Shown piece by piece: positions 10,624 to 20,351 of a stretch of DNA of 64,000 nucleotides. How positions within the stretch are numbered: position 1 is the first letter of the stretch; every line of letters begins with the position of its first letter. The notes under the pieces were generated by a model. The model saw only the letters and a program-made list of their open reading frames with translations, ran no database searches and was not told where the DNA came from. The stretch spans positions 59,833 to 123,832 of the forward strand of contig JACJZH010000012.1 of NCBI GenBank assembly GCA_020635695.1, read 5' to 3'. The translations under genes were made by a program, and so were the position numbers. The DNA comes from Flavobacteriales bacterium. Lineage in GTDB: Bacteria > Bacteroidota > Bacteroidia > Flavobacteriales_F > PHOS-HE28.

Positions 10624-13600
10624 ATGGACAAGCGCAGTGTATCCTTCATTCTGGCCATGGTCATGTCCATGGCCCTTTGGGCACAGAGCCCTTCCAGGAG
10701 GAATTCCGTCATGGTCGAGGCCGCGGTCTCGACATCGCCGCCGTCGATCACGCTCTCCTGGGAGAGCTTTTCCGGCACGAACGGATTCACCATCTACAGG
10801 CGGAATACAGGGTCGACCTCATGGGGTGGCATTCATGCCAGCGTGGCCGGCAGTGCCTCCAGCTACACGGACAATGCGGTCACTACCGGTGTAGGTTACG
10901 AGTACAAGGTCGTTCGGAACGCGAGTTCAGGGACCGGTTATGGATACATCGCGACGGGCATCCAGCTTCCAGCGATCGAGGAGCGGGGGATCATCGTGCT
11001 TCTCGTGGCGAACAACATCAGTTCCTCGCTGGCCACGGAGATCGGGCAATTGGAGCTTGATCTTCGGGCGGACGGCTGGGTCGTGAAACGACATGATGTG
11101 AGCACGTCCGCCTCGGTCACGTCCGTCCGGGGCATCGTGGTGTCCGAGTACAATGCCGCACCATCCGACGTGAAGGCCGTGTACGTGCTCGGACATGTAC
11201 CCGTGCCCTATTCAGGGAACCATGCACCCGATGGTCACAGCGAGCATGTGGGGGCCTGGCCATGCGACGGTTACTATGGGGAGGTCAACGGAAATTGGAC
11301 CGATGCCTCGGTGAACAACTCCAATGCGCAGCGGCCCCAGAACGACAACGTTCCCGGTGACGGCAAGTTCGACCACAGCAACTTCCCTTCCCCTGTCGAA
11401 TTGCAGGTAGGCCGGGTGGACCTCCAGGACATGCCGGCCTTTTCCGCGGGTGAGGTCCAGCTCCTGCAGAACTACCTGAACAAGGCTCATCAGTACAAGC
11501 GCAAGCAATGGGTCCCCCAGGAACGGGGTCTTGTGTTGGACAACCTTCAGTGGGTGGGTAATCCGATCGCGGGCTGTGCATACCGGAACATGGGCCCCTT
11601 GGTCGGTCACTCCAATGTCACGGATTGCTACCCCTATGGCTCGCCCTTTTCCAGCTATGTGAACGGTCAGAGCTACATGTGGACCTATTCCAGCGGGGGC
11701 GGACTGCAAGCAACGGACAATGGCGTCCTCACCTTCAATGGGGCCGACAACATCGCAACGACCCAGAACTACGCCACGACCCTGTCGATGGGGGGCGTGT
11801 TCAACATGTCCTGTGGCAGCTACTTCGGCGATTGGGACAACAGGAACAACTTTCTCCGTGCCCCCTTGGGCAGTGGTCAGGCGCTGACCAGCGTATGGGC
11901 TGGAATGCCCAATTGGTGGTTCCACCACATGGGGGTCGGTGAGACGATCGGCCATGGTGTGCTGCTGAGCATGAACAATACCACCGACTATCAGCCCCAG
12001 AACGGTGGCTGGCAGGGCAGTCCCTACAATCGAGCACATCTCGGGCTCATGGGCGATCCGACCCTGCGCATGCACATGGTGGCACCGCCTGCTGCCCTGC
12101 AGGTGACCAACAATGGAGGGACGGCGGCCTTCAGTTGGAATGCGAGCCCCGATAATGTGGCTGGCTACTACTTGTACCAGTTCGATCAGAACACGGGAGA
12201 GATCTCGCGTGTGGTGCCAGCCATGATCACCGGCACCTCACACCAAAGTCCCACCGTTCCATTCGTTGCCGGCAAGGAATACATGGTCCGCGCGGTGAAG
12301 CTTCAGACCAGCAAAAGCGGAACCTATTACAACCTATCCCTCGGGGCCATTGCAACGGCCGCCGGCACCCCGGTGCCGGACTGCCAGGGTACTCCGGGTG
12401 GTTCCGCCCTGCCCGGTACGGCGTGCAATGACGGCAATTCGAACACGGGTAACGACACGTGGGACGCCAACTGCAACTGCGTAGGTCAGCTGGTCGACTG
12501 TCAGGGTACTCCGGGTGGTTCCGCTCTTCCCGGTACGGCATGCAATGACGGCAATGCGAACACGGGCAACGACACGTGGGACGCCAACTGCAACTGTGTG
12601 GGTCAGCTGGTCGACTGTCAGGGTACTCCGGGTGGTTCCGCCCTACCGGGTACGGCGTGCAATGACGGCAATGCGAACACGGGCAACGACACGTGGGACG
12701 CGAACTGCAACTGCGTGGGTCAGCTGGTCGACTGTCAGGGTACTCCGGGTGGTTCCGCCCTTCCCGGTACGGCATGCAATGACGGCAATGCGAACACGGG
12801 CAACGACACGTGGGACGCCAACTGCAACTGTGTGGGTCAGCTGGTCGACTGCCAGGGTACTCCGGGTGGTTCCGCCCTACCCGGTACGGCCTGCAATGAC
12901 GGCAATGCGAACACGGGCAACGACACCTGGGACGCGAACTGCAACTGCGTGGGTCAGCTGGTCGACTGCCAGGGTACTCCGGGTGGTTCCGCCCTGCCGG
13001 GTACGGCGTGCAATGACGGCAATGCGAACACGGGCAACGACACCTGGGACGCGAACTGCAACTGCGTGGGTCAGCTGATCGACTGTCAGGGTACTCCGGG
13101 TGGTTCCGCCCTACCGGGTACGGCGTGCAATGACGGCAATGCGAACACGGGCAACGACGCGTGGGACGCGAACTGCAACTGCGTGGGTCAGCCGATCGAC
13201 TGCAGGGTACCCGGTGGCCTGCTCCCGGTACGGCCTGCAACGACGGCAATTCGAACACGGGCAACGACCTGGGACGCGAACTGCAACTGCGTGGGTCAGC
13301 TGATCGACTGCGAAGGCACCCCGGGTGGCTCTGCTCTCCCCGGTACGTCCTGCAACGACGGCGATGCGAACACGATCAACGACCAGTGGACGGCGAACTG
13401 CCAGTGCGTGGGCACGGCGGTGACCTTCGACTGCGAGGGTGTGGCCAACGGACCGGCGCTGCCTGGTACCGCCTGCAACGATGGCGACCCGAACACGGGC
13501 AACGACAGTGGGACGCGAACTGCAACTGCGTGGGTCAGCTGATCGACTGTGAAGGCATCCCGGGTGGCTCTGCTCTCCCCGGTACGTCCTGCAACGACGG

Positions 13601-16600
13601 CGATGCGAACACGATCAACGACCAGTGGACGGCGAACTGCCAGTGCGTGGGCACGGCGGTGACCTTCGACTGCGAGGGTGTGGCCAATGGACCGGCGCTG
13701 CCTGGCACGGCCTGCAACGACGGCAATGCGAACACGGGCAACGACACGTGGGACGCGAACTGCAACTGCGTGGGCCAGCTGATCGACTGTGAAGGCACCC
13801 CGGGTGGCTCTGCTCTCCCCGGTACGTCCTGCAACGACGGTGATGCGAACACGATCAACGACCAGTGGACGGCGAACTGCCAGTGCGTGGGCACGGCGGT
13901 GACCTTCGACTGCGAGGGTGTGGCCAACGGACCGGCGCTGCCTGGCACCGCCTGCAACGATGGCGACCCGAACACGGGCAACGACGCGTGGGACGCGAAC
14001 TGCAACTGCGTGGGTCAGCTGATCGACTGCCAGGGTACTCCGGGTGGTTCCGCCCTGCCGGGTACGGCGTGCAATGACGGCGATGCGAACACGGGCAACG
14101 ACCAGTGGGTTTGAGGCTGGCTCTCTCTGGACGCCTGCAACGACGGGTGAACACGATCACGACCGTGGACGGCGAACTGCCAGTGCGTGGGCACGGCGGT
14201 GACCTTCGACTGCGAGGGCGTGGCCAACGGACCGGCGCTGCCTGGTACGGCCTGCAACGACGGCAATGCGAACACGATCGACGACCAGTGGACGCAACTG
14301 CCAGTGCGGGTCAGCGGGACTCGACTGCGAGGGCGTGGCCGCGCTGCCGCTGCAGATAGCACGTGGGCGACTGTGCGTGGGTCAGCTGATGATGCGAGGC
14401 ATCGGTGGCTCTGCTCTCCCGGAACGTCCTGCAACGACGGCGATGCGAACACGATCAACGACCAGTGGACGGCAAGCTGCCAGTGCGTGGGCACGGCGGT
14501 GACCTTCGACTGCGAGGGTGTGGCCAATGGACCGGCGCTGCCGGTACCGCCTGCAACGATGGCGATGCGAACACGGGCAACGACACGTGGGACGCGAACT
14601 GCAACTGCGTGGGTCAGTTGATCGACTGCGAAGGCACCCCGGGTGGCTCTGCTCTCCCCGGAACGTCCTGCAACGACGGTGATGCGAACACGATCAACGA
14701 CCAGTGGACGGCGAACTGCCAGTGCGTGGGCACGGCGGTGACCTTCGACTGCGAGGGCGTGGCCAACGGACCGGCGCTGCCTGGTACCGCCTGCAACGAC
14801 GGCAATGCGAACACGGGCAACGACCAGTGGGACGCGAACTGCAACTGCACGGGTCAGCTGGTCGACTGCCAGGGTACTCCGGGTGGTTCCGCCCTGCCCG
14901 GTACAGCGTGCAACGACGGCAATTCGAACACTGGCAACGACACGTGGGACGCCAACTGCAACTGCGTGGGTCAGCTGATCGACTGCGAAGGCATCCCGGG
15001 TGGCTCTGCTCTCCCCGGAACGTCCTGCAACGACGGCGATCCGAACACGATCAACGACCAGTGGACGGCAAGCTGCCAGTGCGTGGGCACGGCGGTGACC
15101 TTCGACTGCGAGGGTGTGGCCAACGGACCGGCGCTGCCCGGTACCGCCTGCAACGATGGCGACCCGAACACGGGCAACGACACGTGGGACGCGAACTGCA
15201 ACTGCGTGGGTCAGTTGATCGACTGTGAAGGCACCCCGGGTGGCTCTGCTCTCCCCGGAACGTCCTGCAACGACGGCGATGCGAACACGATCAACGACCA
15301 GTGGACGGCGAACTGCCAGTGCGTGGGCACGGCTGTGACCTTCGACTGCGAGGGCGTGGCCAACGGACCGGCGCTGCCCGGTACCGCCTGCAACGACGGC
15401 AATGCGAACACGGGCAACGACCAGTGGGACGCCAACTGCAACTGCGTGGGTCAGCCGATCGACTGCGAAGGCATCCCGGGTGGCTCTGCTCTCCCCGGAA
15501 CGTCCTGCAACGACGGCGATGCGAACACGATCAACGACCAGTGGACGGCAAGCTGCCAGTGCGTGGGCACGGCGGTGACCTTCGACTGCGAGGGTGTGGC
15601 CAACGGACCGGCGCTGCCCGGTACCGCCTGCAACGATGGCGACCCGAACACGGGCAACGACACGTGGGACGCGAACTGCAACTGCGCGGGTCAGCTGATC
15701 GACTGCGAGGCACCCGGTGGTTCCGCCCTCCCGGAACGCTGCAACGACGGCGATGCGAACACGGGCAACGACACGTGGGATGCCAACTGCAACTGCGCGG
15801 GTCAGCTGATCGACTGCGAGCATCCGGGTGGCTCTGCTCTCCCCGGAACGTCCTGCAACGACGGCGATGCGAACACGATCAACGACCAGTGGACGGCGAA
15901 CTGCCAGTGCGTGGGCACGGCGGTGACCTTCGACTGCGAGGGCGTGGCCAACGGACCGGCGCTGCCTGGTACCGCCTGCAACGACGGCGATGCGAACACG
16001 GGCAACGACACGTGGGATGCGAACTGCAACTGCGTGGGTCAGCTGATCGACTGTGAAGGCACCCCGGGTGGCTCTGCTCTCCCCGGAACGTCCTGCAACG
16101 ACGGTGATCCGAACACGATCAACGACCAGTGGACGGCGAACTGCCAGTGCGTGGGCACGGCGGTGACCTTCGACTGCGAGGGCGTGGCCAACGGACCGGC
16201 GCTGCCTGGCACCGCCTGCAACGATGGCGACCCGAACACGGGCAACGACGTGGGACGCGAACTGCAACTGCGTGGGTCAGCTGATCGACTGTGAAGGCAC
16301 CCCGGGTGGCTCTGCTCTCCCCGGTACGTCCTGCAACGACGGCAATGCGAACACGATCAACGACCAGTGGACGGCAAGCTGCCAGTGCGTGGGCACGGCG
16401 GTGACCTTCGACTGCGAGGGCGTGGCCAACGGACCGGCGCTGCCTGGCACCGCCTGCAACGATGGCGACCCTAACACCGGCAATGACGCCTGGGACGCGA
16501 ACTGCAACTGCGTGGGCCAGCTGATCGACTGCCAAGGCATTCCCGGCGGCATGTCGCTGCCTGGCACCGCCTGCAACGATGGCGATCCGAACACCTTCAA

Positions 16601-17288
16601 CGATCAATGGGACAATGACTGCAACTGCGTCGGATTCCTCTGGATCTTCGACTGCGAAGGGACTGCCGGCGGTGATGCCCTGCCAGGAACCCCCTGCGAC
16701 GATGGCAATGCCAACACGGGCAATGACGCCTGGGACTCGAATTGCAATTGCTCAGGTCAGGTGGTGGACTGCGCAGGTGTTGCCGGAGGCTCGGCCTTCA
16801 TTGACCAGTGCGGTGTGTGCGCTGGCGGCAGCACCGGGAACGTCCCGAACGCTGATTCCGATGGGGACGGTCTGCTCGATTGCGAGGACAACTGCAAGGA
16901 ATCCTGGAACCCCGATCAGGAGGACTTTGACGAGGATGGTGTGGGTGATGATTGCGATAACTGCGTATGGACCTACAACCCGGACCAGTCGGATGCCGAT
17001 GGTGATGGGATAGGGGATGTGTGCGACGTCTTCACGGGTCTCGAAGAGCAGGCCTCCGGTCTGGACATGGAGATATTCCCGAATCCGGCCCGAGGGATGG
17101 TGCACATATCGATCGAGGATCCCCGTGTGAAGCGGCTCAGCCTCATTGATCCCAGTGGTCGGATCGTCCTTGATGTGCAACGGACCAACACGCTGCAGTT
17201 GGATGGCATTGCAGCTGGCATATACACCGTGTTCGCGCTGGATGCGGAAGGCAGACCGCTGGCGCAGGGCAGGCTCATCGTACAGTAG
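10624..17288 (+). CDS. Giant T9SS-exported protein: C25-like domain plus long homogeneous Cys-rich repeat array
   Basis: Paralogue of the gene just upstream, roughly 2,200 residues. The ATG at 10624 encodes a signal peptide ending MALWAQ. An FnIII-like segment and a C25-like region follow (GHVPVPYSG, VELQVGRVD, GLMGDPTLRM). A Cys is kept at the nucleophile-like position (SCGSYFGDWD), but YSSGGG stands where C25 enzymes carry GH, so the catalytic His appears missing. After an FnIII-like domain come more than 30 near-identical Cys-rich units (about 12375-16790). The protein ends with CGVCAGG, three thrombospondin-type-3-like Asp motifs (DSDGDGLLD, DEDGVGDD, DADGDGIGD) and a T9SS type A domain starting at FPNPARG. 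The frame is intact to about 13200 and from about 16260 to the stop. Between these, several indel clusters and one stop near 14112 break it. Their confinement to the repeats suggests assembly error. A role in adhesion or matrix is a guess. Confidence 0.8.
12375..16790 (+). repeat. Tandem 117-base coding repeats with a 240-base higher-order period
   Basis: From 12375 to about 13200 the basic unit is 117 bases (39 residues), starting DCQGTPGGSALPGTACNDG and ending DANCNCVGQL. From about 13300 it alternates with a second type containing NTINDQWTANCQCVGTAVTF, giving a 240-base dimer, for example between about 15231 and 15471. Neighbouring copies differ by only a few bases, which points to recent unequal crossing-over or gene conversion. 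Clustered deletions disrupt units at about 13200-13270, 14105-14420, 15705-15830 and 16248. Confidence 0.9.
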
Positions 17289-17304
17289 TGGGCCGAGTTG
17301 GAAG

Positions 17305-17333
17305 AAAGGACCCCGGCCATGCCGGGGTCCTTT
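17305..17333. terminator. Bidirectional Rho-independent-type terminator
   Basis: Perfect 13-bp stem, AAAGGACCCCGGC (17305-17317) with GCCGGGGTCCTTT (17321-17333), and a 3-base loop. A-rich and T-rich flanks allow function in both directions. It lies between the convergent giant gene and pfkA. Confidence 0.85.
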
Positions 17334-17337
17334 GCTT

Positions 17338-18315
17338 TCAGACGGCCAGGATCGCGAGCACCCTCAACAGGTCCTCGTTGATCTGCTTCCGTTTGCCAAT
17401 GGCCTGGTGGAACGGGGTCGTGGTCACTTCATCATTGACGATGCCCACCATCACGCCATGAACACCGGCAATGAGCTGTTCCACGGCGGCCACGCCCATC
17501 CGACTGGCCAATACACGATCGGTCACGCTGGGTGATCCTCCCCGTTGCAGGTGCCCGAGCACGGTCACGCGCGTATCGTAGTGATCGAACCGCTCCTTCA
17601 CCTTGCGGGCAATGGTGTATGCGCCACCCTCCTCATCGCCCTCGGCCACGATCACGATGCTGGAGGATTTCGACCTCGATCCCTCGTACAGGGCCGTACT
17701 TAGCTCTTCAATGGCCTGGAGCTTCTCGGGGATCAACACGTACTCGGCTCCGGCGGCCAAGGCACAGCGTAGGGCAATGAATCCCGTGTCCCTTCCCATT
17801 ACTTCGATGAAGAACAACCGATCATGTGAAGAGGCGGTATCCCGGATCTTGTCGATCGCCTCCACGGCCGTGTTCGTGGCCGTGTCGAATCCGATCGTCA
17901 GGTCGGTTCCGGCCAGGTCATTGTCGATGGTCCCGGGCAGACCGATCACCTTGGTGCCGTGTTCTTCGGACATCTTCAGCGCCCCCGTGAAGGTGCCGTC
18001 ACCACCAATGGCAACGATCGCATCGATCCCGGCCTGTTGAAGCCGGTCGGCCGCTTTGGCCCTTCCTTCCGGGGTCCTGAACTCCTCGCTCCTTGCGGAG
18101 CGCAGCATGGTGCCTCCCCGCTGGATGATGTTGCTCACATCCCGGGGTCCCAGTTCCCGGAAATGCCCGTTGATCAGGCCATCGTAGCCACCCATGATGC
18201 CGCTTGTCCGAACCCCATGGAAATGCGCGGTCCTCACCACGGCCCGGATCGCGGCATTCATCCCCGGCGAATCACCTCCTGAAGTGAGAACGCCGATGTG
18301 GGAAGGGTAGGTCAT
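17338..18315 (-). CDS. pfkA: 6-phosphofructokinase
   Basis: Glycolytic kinase converting fructose 6-phosphate to fructose 1,6-bisphosphate in the cytoplasm; 325 residues, normal for bacterial PfkA. Signature segments are GVLTSGGDSPGMNAA at the N-terminus, the nucleotide-binding GGDGT, the catalytic PGTIDNDLAGTD, and VMGRDTGF. The GGDGT form fits an ATP-dependent rather than pyrophosphate-dependent enzyme, though I did not test this by alignment. Its ATG overlaps the stop of the upstream T9SS protein gene as ATGA, so translation is probably coupled. The class I aldolase acting next in glycolysis is 12 kb away. Confidence 0.97.
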   Translation of the reverse strand: MTYPSHIGVLTSGGDSPGMNAAIRAVVRTAHFHGVRTSGIMGGYDGLINGHFRELGPRDVSNIIQRGGTMLRSARSEEFRTPEGRAKAADRLQQAGIDAIVAIGGDGTFTGALKMSEEHGTKVIGLPGTIDNDLAGTDLTIGFDTATNTAVEAIDKIRDTASSHDRLFFIEVMGRDTGFIALRCALAAGAEYVLIPEKLQAIEELSTALYEGSRSKSSSIVIVAEGDEEGGAYTIARKVKERFDHYDTRVTVLGHLQRGGSPSVTDRVLASRMGVAAVEQLIAGVHGVMVGIVNDEVTTTPFHQAIGKRKQINEDLLRVLAILAV

Positions 18316-19517
18316 TCCTTGATCACACGGCCCATGGGAAGGCTCCGTTCATCGGAGACAAGCTCCAGCACGTAGGCGCCTGGTGCCAGTGCAGTGGCAT
18401 CGAGAACGGAACTTCCCGCGCCCACCCGGATGGCCTTGGCGATGCGGCCCGATGCATCGAGGAAGCGAAGGATACCCCCCGTGCTTCCCTCAGGCAGTTC
18501 GATCCGGTACTCTCCGCCCGAGATGGAAGGGTACACCCTGCCATGGAAGGCCGATACATCGTCCATGCCCACACCGGACCCTGCCACGGAGTAGACATCG
18601 AAAAGGGCGCCAACGTACAGGAGGTTCCCGTCGATGTGGAACTCCTCAAGGGCATTGACATCGATCGCGGAGAAGCCGCCATTGTACGGGCTCCACGTCA
18701 TCCCTCCATCAAGCGAGCGGACACAACCGGTGGCATCGGCCGTGAGCGCGATGAGCCCGCCGTTGAAGGCGATCATCTCACCGCTCGTGGGGCCTGTGGG
18801 GTCTCCGGTGGCATCGTTCCAGGTCGATCCGTTGTTCGTGGAGTACCGGTAGCCGAACACCGAGGCAATGGCCAGATCGCCTCCGGACGCCGCGAGTGAG
18901 AACGTTTCGTAGTTCACCGAGGACAGCGCGGTCCAGCTGAGCCCGAGATCGGTGGAGGTCCAGACACCGGTGCTCGTGCTGGCGTACAGGGTGCCTCCGA
19001 CCTGGGTCATGTGATGGACCCGAACATTGCTGCCCATGCCGGAATGTCCGATGGTCCAGGTGGTCCCGCTGTTCTGCGTGCGCCAGATACCGCCGCCGTT
19101 GGCCACCGTACCCGCGAACACGGCGAAGGTCACGTTGTTGAACGTGAAGAACTTGTCCGCATACACCTGGTTGGTCGCGGTCAGGGTGCCGTTGGCGATC
19201 TCCCAGTCCGCTCCGCCATTCGCCGAGCGATAGATCCCCGAATGCGTGCCTGCGAACAGGTGCGTGGCGTTCCGCCCCACTGATTCACAGAAAACGCTGG
19301 TCCCGGAAACCGGTAGTCCATTGTTAGCCTGGTTCCATGTCGCACCATTGTCCGTGCTTTTCCGCACCCCGCTCGGATAGGTCGCCGCGTACAGGGCGCC
19401 ACCCTGTGAGGTGATGCTGCGGATGGACTGCAGACCGGATCCCAGAGGGGTCCATTGTGCGAGGACCATCTGCGAGGCAACAAGAAGGACCGGGACACTG
19501 AAGGCACGAATACGCAT
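18312..19517 (-). CDS. T9SS-sorted beta-propeller protein (BNR / HCF136-like)
   Basis: Exported protein of 401 residues. The start at ATG 19517 (MRIRAF) places the signal peptide correctly; a longer frame to 19568 has no signal character. The body consists of repeated blades with motifs such as STDNGATW, SANGGADW, TQNSGTTW, STDLGLSW, STNNGSTW and SLDGGMTW, the Asp-box pattern of sortilin, BNR and HCF136-like propellers. The C-terminus is a short T9SS-type sorting domain (RFLDASGRI, APGAYVLEL). No catalytic residues are evident, so the substrate or partner is unknown. The stop codon overlaps the pfkA start (ATGA), an unusual pairing of a surface protein with a glycolytic enzyme. Confidence 0.85.
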   Translation of the reverse strand: MRIRAFSVPVLLVASQMVLAQWTPLGSGLQSIRSITSQGGALYAATYPSGVRKSTDNGATWNQANNGLPVSGTSVFCESVGRNATHLFAGTHSGIYRSANGGADWEIANGTLTATNQVYADKFFTFNNVTFAVFAGTVANGGGIWRTQNSGTTWTIGHSGMGSNVRVHHMTQVGGTLYASTSTGVWTSTDLGLSWTALSSVNYETFSLAASGGDLAIASVFGYRYSTNNGSTWNDATGDPTGPTSGEMIAFNGGLIALTADATGCVRSLDGGMTWSPYNGGFSAIDVNALEEFHIDGNLLYVGALFDVYSVAGSGVGMDDVSAFHGRVYPSISGGEYRIELPEGSTGGILRFLDASGRIAKAIRVGAGSSVLDATALAPGAYVLELVSDERSLPMGRVIKE

Positions 19518-19567
19518 GAGATGGTGTTTGGGACGAAAGTACGGGTCGGTATCCGACCAGGTCACCA

Positions 19568-19930
19568 TCAGTCGGCGCCTTCGCTTCTTTCCAAGGACGT
19601 TCGTATGCGGGCCAAGGCGCGTTGGTAGGCCGGGCAGCTGCTCCGCATCAAGGTTCCGATCGATATGCCCAGCCTGTATCCGGAAGAGCCGACCTCCGGT
19701 GAGTCCTTGAGCAGGGTCCGGACCTCACCGGGATGCCGCAGCACTCCTTCGCCGAGGCAGGTTCGGAATCCGCGCTCATAGACCGCGTCGGACGCTTCCG
19801 GGTCCAGGGCCTCCATGCATCGGCAAATGTCCGAGCGAAGTGCAAGCATGCCCCTATCCTGGGGTTCCTGAGCCTTGGTCCCAAGAATTGCCAGGAGCAG
19901 CATGAACACCATCACCGACCGGGTGCACAT
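19568..19930 (-). CDS. Small exported protein of unknown function
   Basis: A 120-residue protein starting at ATG 19930, with a signal peptide (MCTRSVMVFMLLLAILGTKA). The open frame extends to 20089, but that N-terminal part is low-quality and would overlap the divergent gene. The mature part has four cysteines (CRC, RTCLG, SSCPA) and predicted helices, resembling a small periplasmic or secreted helical protein. It lies first in the run leading to the propeller gene and pfkA, 50 bases before the propeller start. I do not recognise a family. Confidence 0.6.
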   Translation of the reverse strand: MCTRSVMVFMLLLAILGTKAQEPQDRGMLALRSDICRCMEALDPEASDAVYERGFRTCLGEGVLRHPGEVRTLLKDSPEVGSSGYRLGISIGTLMRSSCPAYQRALARIRTSLERSEGAD

Positions 19931-19935
19931 GCTCG

Positions 19936-19943
19936 TAAAGGTA
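19936..19943 (-). promoter_or_regulatory. Predicted -7 box abutting a start codon
   Basis: TACCTTTA on the minus strand, one base off TAnnTTTG, ending 5 bases before the ATG at 19930. The geometry predicts a leaderless or nearly leaderless mRNA. Confidence 0.4.
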
Positions 19944-20022
19944 TCCGTGGCGACCGGGGAAGCTCCAGAACGTGATGAACGGCAACTGATCGGGTCCACC
20001 GGTGGCAGGAACAGGGGATGGC

Positions 20023-20030
20023 TACCTTTA
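20023..20030 (+). promoter_or_regulatory. Predicted -7 box abutting a start codon
   Basis: TACCTTTA, ending 6 bases before the ATG at 20037. It is divergent from the box at 19936-19943 and has the same short spacing. Confidence 0.4.
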
Positions 20031-20036
20031 TCCCTC

Positions 20037-20351
20037 ATGCACAACGGTTTCCGGTCTCCCAGGTCCGTGTTCCTGCTCTTGGGTCTCATGGCCGTGCTGG
20101 TGACCCCGCGTGGTCTGTTGCACCACTGCGAGGCCCATGACCCATCCGGGGCCTTTGCCGGAGAGGTACTCCACGGAGACGAGACGTGCGCCGTATGCCA
20201 GGCGGTAGTCGGTCATGCGCCACACCATACGGACAGGTCCGGTCCGTTGGCCTTGGTGCCCACGGAGCTGGATGGGGCCGCGCTGCCGAGGGTGGTCGGT
20301 CGTGACCTGGTGAGGGCGTTCGTGACACGCGGCCCACCAGTGGCTGGTTGA
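20037..20351 (+). CDS. Small exported His/Cys-rich protein upstream of a TonB receptor
   Basis: A 104-residue protein starting at ATG 20037, with a hydrophobic N-terminal segment (SVFLLLGLMAVLVTP). After it comes a cluster of likely metal ligands: HHCEAHD, then CAVC, then GHAPHH. The rest is short and polar. The stop overlaps the possible start of the TonB-dependent receptor, so the two are probably one transcript. The His/Cys cluster and its position suggest metal binding or sensing at the cell envelope for the metal the receptor imports. That is inference; no family was recognised. Confidence 0.65.
   Translation: MHNGFRSPRSVFLLLGLMAVLVTPRGLLHHCEAHDPSGAFAGEVLHGDETCAVCQAVVGHAPHHTDRSGPLALVPTELDGAALPRVVGRDLVRAFVTRGPPVAG

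Noticed and set aside
14015..16267. A 750-residue minus-strand open frame opposite the repeat array
   Set aside because: Its sequence is a monotonous Val/Ala/Arg repeat produced by reading the 117-base units backwards. No start context or family is seen.
12375..16790. Regular direct repeats that could suggest a CRISPR array
   Set aside because: Units are contiguous, coding and 117-120 bases long with no unique spacers. They translate to conserved Cys-rich modules, and no cas gene is near.
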